From: Hemicentrotus pulcherrimus
Lineage: Eukaryota; Echinodermata; Echinoidea; Camarodonta; Strongylocentrotidae
Assembly (NCBI GenBank): GCA_003118195.1
Contig: BEXV01003348.1
Location: 12,728 to 33,439 of the forward strand
DNA: 20,712 nucleotides
Direction of reading: 5' to 3'
A model generated the notes under the pieces. It worked only from the letters and a program-made list of their open reading frames with translations, ran no database searches and was not told the DNA's origin. Below, in pieces: positions 9,677 to 17,443 of this stretch; positions within the stretch are counted from its first letter, which is position 1, and each line of letters starts with the position of its first letter. Both the position numbers and the translations under genes were made by a program.

Positions 9677-11076
9677 TTTGAGTAACATTACATGCCACGT
9701 ACAACTTGATAATTCACAACATTGATAGTAAGCCTTATCACATGATCTTCGTTGAGTTATAGATGTTCAACCATGGCAACTTCCCCATTAAATTGTATCA
9801 TAATTATGAGAGAAAGGCTGCATGAGTGTCCAAAGGCCGGCTCACACCNGGCAAACTTCCAATGCAGAAATGCCATTCCTCATGCTATTTTTTCCCATAT
9901 AAGAACCTACATATACAGTTTATTTACATTTTACAAGTAGGTATTTTGTTGTTATTTTCGTATTGTCGGCGTTTCATTCTTTTTGAGAATATTTTTCTCT
10001 TCAAGGATGTTTTAACAATAGTTTTCTATTGAATTTGTGATCAAAATAAGGGCATTTTAGGGCAGTAATTTGAAGTGTGGTATGCAAAACAAAAACAAAC
10101 AAATTTTAAGAAAAATATAAAAATGATTTAAAATACGGAATGGTTGGCAGCTCTGCATCATGTATTTTTAAAGTGCACCAATCACACAAAACTATTTTTC
10201 ATCTCTGTTAGTTCATGTAGTTCCATGTCGTACATTTATAATACTACATGTATATTCAAAATATGAGCCTTTGCGTGACAAGATGTAAGTCAAATAAATA
10301 TCCATGTATCTTGTCCCAAATGTTCATATCATATTTATTCTTGGGAACTTACAAAAACAAGCTATGCTTTCCAGTAGGTTCCTGTTTCATTTCATAATTT
10401 TGAACTTACTTTGTCAACTATGTTCTTCATTGTACAAACAATTGATATGAAGTGGAATAAATTAGAATCAAATTATGCATAGTACAACGTGTGCAGTCTT
10501 TGACATTGCAAATAACAGCCTCTAAGTTCGCTACCACTGAACTAAATTTGAAGTAGCATCACGATGTGTCCTTGCAGCTCATAAAGGTGATTTATTAAAA
10601 AAGGCAGCAAAGCAAATCGGCAATAAACAATTAAATAAATTGCCTAGAATGATAAGCCCCATGGAGTACTGAATTTCAAGTCAATTCACAATGTGAAAAA
10701 AACTAAATATTTTGAAAATTAGATAGTAAAAAATCTATGGTACAAATATTATGAGCAATATCTTTCTCATGTCTAGAACAAAGGAACTACATGTCATTGC
10801 ATTCCTACACCTCATTAAAAAAAAATCACAGAAATGTTTGAAATATTTTTAACTGTACTTGCAGATATATTTGATTATTTTCTGTCACTGCACTACCTCA
10901 ATTAAAATTTCCTGACAAAGTTGAACTCGATCCACTCTTCTCTAAATAAAAAGAAACATAATTTGGTATCTTTTTGATAAATTTTTAACACTGCATAATG
11001 ATCAAGCATAAAAGTTCAAAAAAAAATTCATTTTTTTTCAGAACCATCAGGAAAATCAATCACAAATACCCTCTTA
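9677..11076. other. AT-rich convergent intergenic stretch
   Basis: No exon is supported on either strand. Plus-strand AATAAA hexamers occur at about 10293 and 10455 and could serve the TBP-like transcript, but neither is clearly tied to it. A GGCCGGCTCACACC segment ending at the N at 9849 resembles a repeat terminus; its partner is not found. Confidence 0.4.
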
Positions 11077-11286
11077 GAGGCAGGGTATTCTACTGTAATT
11101 ACATCAGATTTATGTATAGTGCCATCTGCTGATCGCAATACATGTATGTGTCAACAGCCACATCCCATTATGCTTTACCAACTACAAATGCTTGGGAACT
11201 GGAAATTACTCTATATACTGAGACATGGAGCAATTTAAAATGCTTTACAGCAGTGGTAAAGTGATGTCGGCAGAATACCCTGCCTT
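11077..11286. mobile_element. 210-bp MITE flanked by TA
   Basis: GAGGCAGGGTATTCT at 11077 and its partner AGAATACCCTGCCTT ending at 11286 are inverted termini. Weaker complementarity continues inward (ACATCA against TGATGT). TA borders both ends (11075-11076, 11287-11288), as in mariner-type MITEs. There is no coding capacity. Confidence 0.8.
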
Positions 11287-11357
11287 TAAATCTGTGGACC
11301 TAGTGAATCTTGCTGAATAAAGTTTTTCTGACTTAACCTTGCACATATTAAAAGAGA

Positions 11358-11750
11358 AAGTCCACTCTACCATCAAGTTGATTTGAAAAAAACATAGAAA
11401 CTTTATAGAGAGAAACTGGTTTGCTAAAATTTGAAGGACTCTATCTAAAGAATAAGAAATATATAAAAATGGTGAGATTTTAATGGTTCTCTAAACAAAT
11501 AGGAAAGTCTGTTTTTTTTTTTGTTTTTTGTTTTTTGTTTTTTAGTACCTATGTATTGAATTGTCAAATTGGAAAAATATATGGATCATGCCTCAAATCA
11601 AACATTTTAAATGCAGACTCTGAAAAACATTTTTCAACATAATGAAATCTTTGAAACTATTGTAAAATGCAAAAGAAATTCATATAATTAACTTGCATTC
11701 TTAACTTCTTCATTTGTTTTCCTTCATTTTATTGAAATTAGGGTGGACTT
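11358..11750. mobile_element. 393-bp element with AAGTCCACYCTA inverted ends
   Basis: AAGTCCACTCTA (11358) and TAGGGTGGACTT (ending 11750) are inverted termini differing at one base. I recall this end from a repeat that is very abundant in sea urchin DNA, a statement from memory only. The interior is AT-rich and non-coding, with a T7G-type run at 11512-11543. Its right end supplies the AATAAA that could end the minus-strand gene. Confidence 0.6.
11728..11733 (-). terminator. Putative polyadenylation signal of the minus-strand gene
   Basis: AATAAA on the minus strand, 333 bases beyond the stop codon at 12066. It is the first canonical hexamer I find downstream. It lies inside the right end of the 11358-11750 repeat, so the transcript end may be repeat-derived. 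Confidence 0.35.
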
Positions 11751-12065
11751 CACCTTCGAATCTCTCTGTTTTACAACCTTCTTCAACCTACATATATTTC
11801 AACCTTTTCAGAATTTTTGGTCTCCAAAATAATGAATCATTTGGAGTATGAACCATAGCATATTCATAGAGTTATCTGTGACATAGATATGTGCATATTC
11901 AAAGGCCAATTCATTCCCATATACAATCTCTAAGGGAGGAACTACTTTAGTGACCCATGAATCTGACCTATGAACGAATGTGACTTCCAGTGATGCACCA
12001 ATCTGCTCTTTACTCGCTACGGGTGTAACTAGCCACTCAGGAAGCCAATGAAGGGGGCTAGAGGG

Positions 12066-12179
12066 CTAGAAATCTACCCAGAAACCGATTTTCTTGACTG
12101 GGATGGGTGTCTTCTGAGACTGTCGCCGTTGCAGTAACTCATTCAGTTCAACCACTTGGTAGGAAACACTGGAGTCTCT
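12066..12179 (-). CDS. Minus-strand gene, last visible exon
   Basis: The acceptor CTTCAG is followed in phase 0 by 37 codons and TAG at 12066-12068 (RDSSVSYQVVELNELLQRRQ and on to GFWVDF). A weaker in-phase donor (TGG then GTAGAT, 12077) could instead make this an internal exon ending KKIGFW. In that case the gene would run further left, where I cannot identify another exon. Confidence 0.7.
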   Translation of the reverse strand, partial: RDSSVSYQVVELNELLQRRQSQKTPIPVKKIGFWVDF

Positions 12180-15100
12180 CTGAAGATTAGAATTGGAAAG
12201 ACAACAGAAATATATTTTAAACAGGTAATAATGTATATCTATTAGTATTAAATGTATGTCATGTACATCAGAAATACGTGTATCATCACTACATATGATC
12301 ACAAAGATCACAAGAAATATAGCTCAGGGGGATTTCAATAGCCCAAGCCATTCCCTCATGAAATAATTATCAAAAAGACATAATCAGTACATGATTTTAT
12401 CAGAATTACAATAGTGGTTGGCTCTTGACAATGCCCTTTAAAGCCTATCTGCACTACTTTAGCAAGGAGGGATTAGACCTCCCTGCATGGTCACTGACTG
12501 GTGATTTTCTCATCAAATCAGCTCTTACTTAACATAAGAAAAAGGGGACCATGGGGGACCAATGGTCACCAATTAGGCATGGTTTGCTATATAGAGGGAG
12601 CAAGTAGCTACACGTATAAGTAGTGCAGTGGGGCTTTAAGGCTTGTTCAGATATGATGCGGCAAACCTCAGCTTCTTTTGATGATGACATAAAAGAGAAA
12701 TACGCTTCACATTTCTGTATCTTATATTAACACAGGGCGATCGAGTTCCTCTACCTAGTAGCAGTAGGAGTTGGAGTTTTAGAGTAACAAATGTATGGAG
12801 TGGAGTGACAAACATATTCTTGAAAGATTTTGTGATCATGTTACTTAATAATCAGTTGTTAAGCATTGCATAAGCTTTTCCTCACCCTTTGGAATATTTG
12901 AAGCTTTTTTTTTCACACAACACAAAATGTATTTCACTTTATATTTCTTGGTAAGGAGAACACACGAGAGCCCCCCCCCCCAACACTACAATCAATACGT
13001 TTGTAGCGCTTACATTGTATCAATTACGAAATCATTGAGCTGCAAAATTCTGTTTATAACTTTGCAATCCTCCGTTTCCAGCAGAGTGTTTGGTAATGAT
13101 GAACCCCTGTATCTTGAGAGTACTTACCCGTCCTCCAGTGAAGGAGTTTGATTTCTTGATCGGGCTTCCTACTTTGGATTTAAGGTAGGAAGGTTCTTGC
13201 ATACTGCCAATCGAGCGACTCCTGAAAGAAGAAGTACGACCAAGAAAACAAATCTTTATAAACTCAGTGAAGTGGTTATCCAATGCAGTGAAAAATAAAA
13301 TAAATTACACTGATTAGAGGAGAAAGCAATTAAGCCTCAAAATGCTCTAAAAGAGTTGTGAGATACATGTACAAGAAAGTATGTGACTGGAACAAAAATG
13401 AATTCGTGATTCAAGGACGGAGCAGTAATCACAAGAGAAAGAGAGAGAAAGAGAGAGAGAGAGGAAGAGAGAGAGAGAGAGAGAGCGAGAGAGCAAAAGA
13501 GAAAAAAAGAAAAGAAAATCAAACTTTTTTCACTGCATTATCAGTATTATTCACAAGCACAAAAATGCTGGAACAGAGCACCCTTTTCTTTTGTTTCTGT
13601 TGAGGTGGCATAAAAGAATATGTCCGAAACACACAATGTAAGTTGTTAAAATAATTGTAATTTGTTTTGTTCCTGATTTTTATCCCATACAGGTATAACC
13701 CAATTGTTAGGATATAGAACTGGTTAATACGTGTACAGGTACTAGTACATCGGACCTTGATTAGGCATATTGTACTGAAAATTTCATTTAGATAGATAAC
13801 GATATGTCAAATAAAAACTTATAATTCAACTACATCATGCCTTTTGAATTCTGGACTTAGCTTTTCATTCCACTTATTATGCAAAACAACCTTCAGAGGA
13901 GCTGAGGAATTGACCATTTTTGTAATGTAATCAAATCTAATGCATACGTGACCCAATATAAGTTATTGCATTCATCTGATATGAATAATTTTATTCCAAA
14001 AGAATGTGAATTGAATATATTAGTTGTTGCTAGGTAGGAATAACATAAAACCCATGTCTGACCTAACAACACGTAACATATGCAATATGCATTCTGAATA
14101 TTGAAATACAATTATTCATTACAGGTGAATACATTATTTGTAGTGAGCTACTTCACAAAGACTTATGTATTAAATTTGGTTACCTTATGAAAATGGTCTA
14201 TTGAAATATGATTTTGATCGAGTGATGGAATGATAGTATGAACCTACCAGCAGTGCGAGGCTGTGAGAGGGCCAGAACGTGCTGCTGCATGGTTTGAAAA
14301 CTGCACTCAACATGAACACAATCAAGATGGAGTGACAGAACAAGGAAATTAGTTACAACGTAGAGTGTAGATGAGAGAGAAAAGAAAGGAGAAGAGGAAA
14401 TTAGTTACAACGTAGAGTGTAGATGAGAGAGAAAAGAAAGGAAAGGTAAAAAGTATGTAAGTGTATGAGACAGGAATTGAGGCAGCTATTTTTAGAATCA
14501 AATCATTCATTTCCCCCCAACCTTAAAAAAATAAAGAGCTTTCCAGCCCAAATGCAAACATAAGAAAATATATTTGGAAAACAAGAGGGGGAAAGTAAAA
14601 AAGGAAAATGTATTAGACAAGAGAGTACATGAAGGGAACAAAGATATCTGTAATCACCACAGCATTTACAAACATTTAGACTTTTTTCAAACATAAAACT
14701 TAACCAGCACCATTTCTCCACAACTTTACAGAACATATTTAATAAAAGTCAAGCTATTTTTTTAATTTTTTTAAATTCAAGTGAANGGGGGGCTGGATCC
14801 GCCGCTGTCCATAAACAGCTTGTGCAGCATTTGAATAGAAACAACGTACTTCTAGTAGACTCAGTAGAGCAATCGGATTTTCGTCCAAAACACTCTACTT
14901 CTATACGGCATTGATTAAAGTCATGGATGAATGGTTGAATGTTATTGACGAGGAAAAGTTTACTGGCGCATGTTTTGAAGATATTCAAAAGAGTTGTTTA
15001 ATTTGGTAAATGTTGAGTGTCTCCTTGGAAAATTTACAAGAATATAGGGATCAATGGAACGTCACTTGAGTTGCAACTGTATTTCCGAGCGATTACCTAT

Positions 15101-17388
15101 TATCCATAATCTTTATTTACGGTTTAACCTCTGTATTTCATGAATGCCAACTTGATTTGTACGGAGATGATACCGTGACTTACTTTTTTTTTCTTCATAT
15201 AAACCCATATACAGTGACAGGTGGATCAGCAGAATGCCAAAACCATGAGCACGCTCATTGGAAACTAACATACACATGCTAAATATCACAGATTTAATAT
15301 AAATAGCAACGGTCATGTAATCAATCAAGTGAAGTTGAATACTTAGGTGTGTACACTGATGCAGAACTAAAAATGGGATGTACTCATCTATGGCAGTCTT
15401 CCAATAGCAATCAATCACTGAAGCTATGAAATATAGCAGGAAGAACTCAGGGGCGGATCTTGCTTCTTGCCAAGGGGTGTTTGACCCAGTGGCTACTCCA
15501 GGATTTTCCAAAAATCGCGCCGTTTTACTGTTTTCCTTTTTTTCTTTCTTCTTCTTCTCCACCCCCTCCCCCTTTCCCTTTTTTTTTCACTTGGCCGCCC
15601 AAGGGGGTGTTTATTAGACCGCCGAACCCCCCTAGATCCGCCCCTGGACTATTCTGAAAATAAAGCCTCAATTACCTTTTTTGTTGTTACTTCAATGCAT
15701 GAAATATACTGCGGTGGGAGACTTAAAATCTCGCCAGAAATTCCATAGTATAGAGTAATGATATTTAAAATCCTCAATAAAATGACCTCAAATTATTTGA
15801 TTTTTGCAAACGTATTTAAGTTATGCAACAACATTCCTCAACCAATTCGCAATTTCACATCTCTGTCCTAATTTGAATGATACATTTCACAACTGATGAA
15901 AATAATACTGTGAGACCTTAATGTAATTTTGTTTCTAATACCATTGTTCATCTTGTTGTGTTTTCAGTTGTTTTGTCTTCTTTTTCTTTATTTTCTTCCG
16001 TCTTCTTCTTCCTTTTCTACTACTTTATCTTCTAGTCCTTTCTGGTGCCCATTCTTTCGTTCTTACAGTTATTGTTTTCCAATTCAATGTCATACAATTT
16101 GTAAATTGTGTTATGTTTATTATGTTTTATTCATTTTAAAATATTTTTTATATGACAGAAAAAACACAACGAACAAACAAACAATTTGTGACTTATTAGT
16201 CTGCATTTTTGCAAGATTTTAAGAGGCGATCATGATAGCGGATAATGGCAGACGTTTCCCTGTATCATTTGGTTCTAAATATTAATGAAATCTGTGAAAT
16301 TTTGAAATCAATGATGCTTTGCACGAGATTCTCTTGTTGTTATTTGAGAGTGTACATGGTACATGCATGTTGGAGACGATAGTGGCATTGGCATGTTGGA
16401 GACGATAGTGGCGTTGGGTTGCTGGTTCTGATGAAATTCACCAATGTCTTTCTTTATAAATAAAAAAATATATGGATTAGGCGTACAAGTTTTGAACCAA
16501 ATCCGTCCATTTTATACGTGACTGTAAGATTCTAATTGTAACTGTAAGATTCTAATATGTCATTTATCGCCATCTTTTTTTTTTAACAAAGACAATACGT
16601 GTAACTATTGGATTCGGTCACAGTTTTGAGATGGAGAGTGTGGAGGGGCGGAACTACTCACGTACTGATCTGGCATGTTCTCAATAGTATACCATTATAT
16701 TTCAAATTCCTTGTGATAATTCTTATATATTTCTATCTGCAATTAACTTTATGAATATTGCTCTGGACAAAGTGCTCTTGTTTATAAGAAGGAGAGTGAA
16801 TTTGCAGGAGGATCGGGGGGGGGGGTGGCAGAAGGGAGGTTGTGTGCGAATTCACCCTCCTCCTTTTCATGCACATATATTATTGCTTCCCTTCTACTCG
16901 CATACAATTTCTAATCAATTAANCAGACCTGGATTACTTACTAGGTGTAGGATCTGAAAGGCTGCTTGTAAGTGACCTCTGTCTTGTTCGTTCCGTTGTT
17001 CTGCGATTCATCAAGCGCTCGGGGTCGCTGTCTGTCCCGCTGTACTTCCCTCCCTTGGTCAGCTGCGCCCGGTGGGAGTTCTTCTGGGACTTGCGGCTAG
17101 GACTGTGGGAGATGCTGCGTCGCTTTGGTCCGTTCACCTTCTTCCTCCTCTTCTTGGTCTTGTCGGCCGAGTCCTGCTGACTGTAGTGAGGAGATAGTGG
17201 AGGGGAAAGAACACTCTTCCATTGTAATTCTGACAGGGTAGCACAATTGTTAACCTCAACAAGTGATCAACATGCAAAATCATCATGTTGTCTCCAGTAA
17301 TACTTTAAGTTTCTATCTAACTTCATTCAATCTTTTTTGTTTAAATCTCCTTATCTCTTCTATCTCTGCTCCTGTCTCTGCCTCTCTG

Positions 17389-17443
<55 letters not shown>

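Larger units (their letters stand above)
5616..10155. mobile_element. Candidate large element: 14-bp inverted termini, 6-bp flanking duplication
   Basis: CAGAGCTGCCAACC at 5616-5629 has an exact reverse complement at 10142-10155. The six bases immediately outside both ends are CATCAT (5610-5615 and 10156-10161), as expected for a target-site duplication. A 14-bp inverted match alone could occur by chance in 20 kb; the exact flanking duplication makes that unlikely. The terminal CAG resembles hAT ends, but hAT normally duplicates 8 bp, so the superfamily is open. The interval holds the TBP-like gene, two other elements and two single N positions (5634, 9849). No transposase is recognisable, so it would be non-autonomous or heavily decayed. 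Confidence 0.4.

Noticed and set aside
15113..15562. 149-codon minus-strand open frame
   Set aside because: Its start lies inside the hAT-like MITE pyrimidine tract (poly-Lys on this strand). The rest has no recognisable domain or splice support.
16785..16865. Imperfect inverted repeat GGAGAGTGAATTTGC with GCGAATTCACCCTCC around a poly-G run
   Set aside because: The arms are short and mismatched, there is no flanking duplication, and I cannot separate it from chance in low-complexity sequence.
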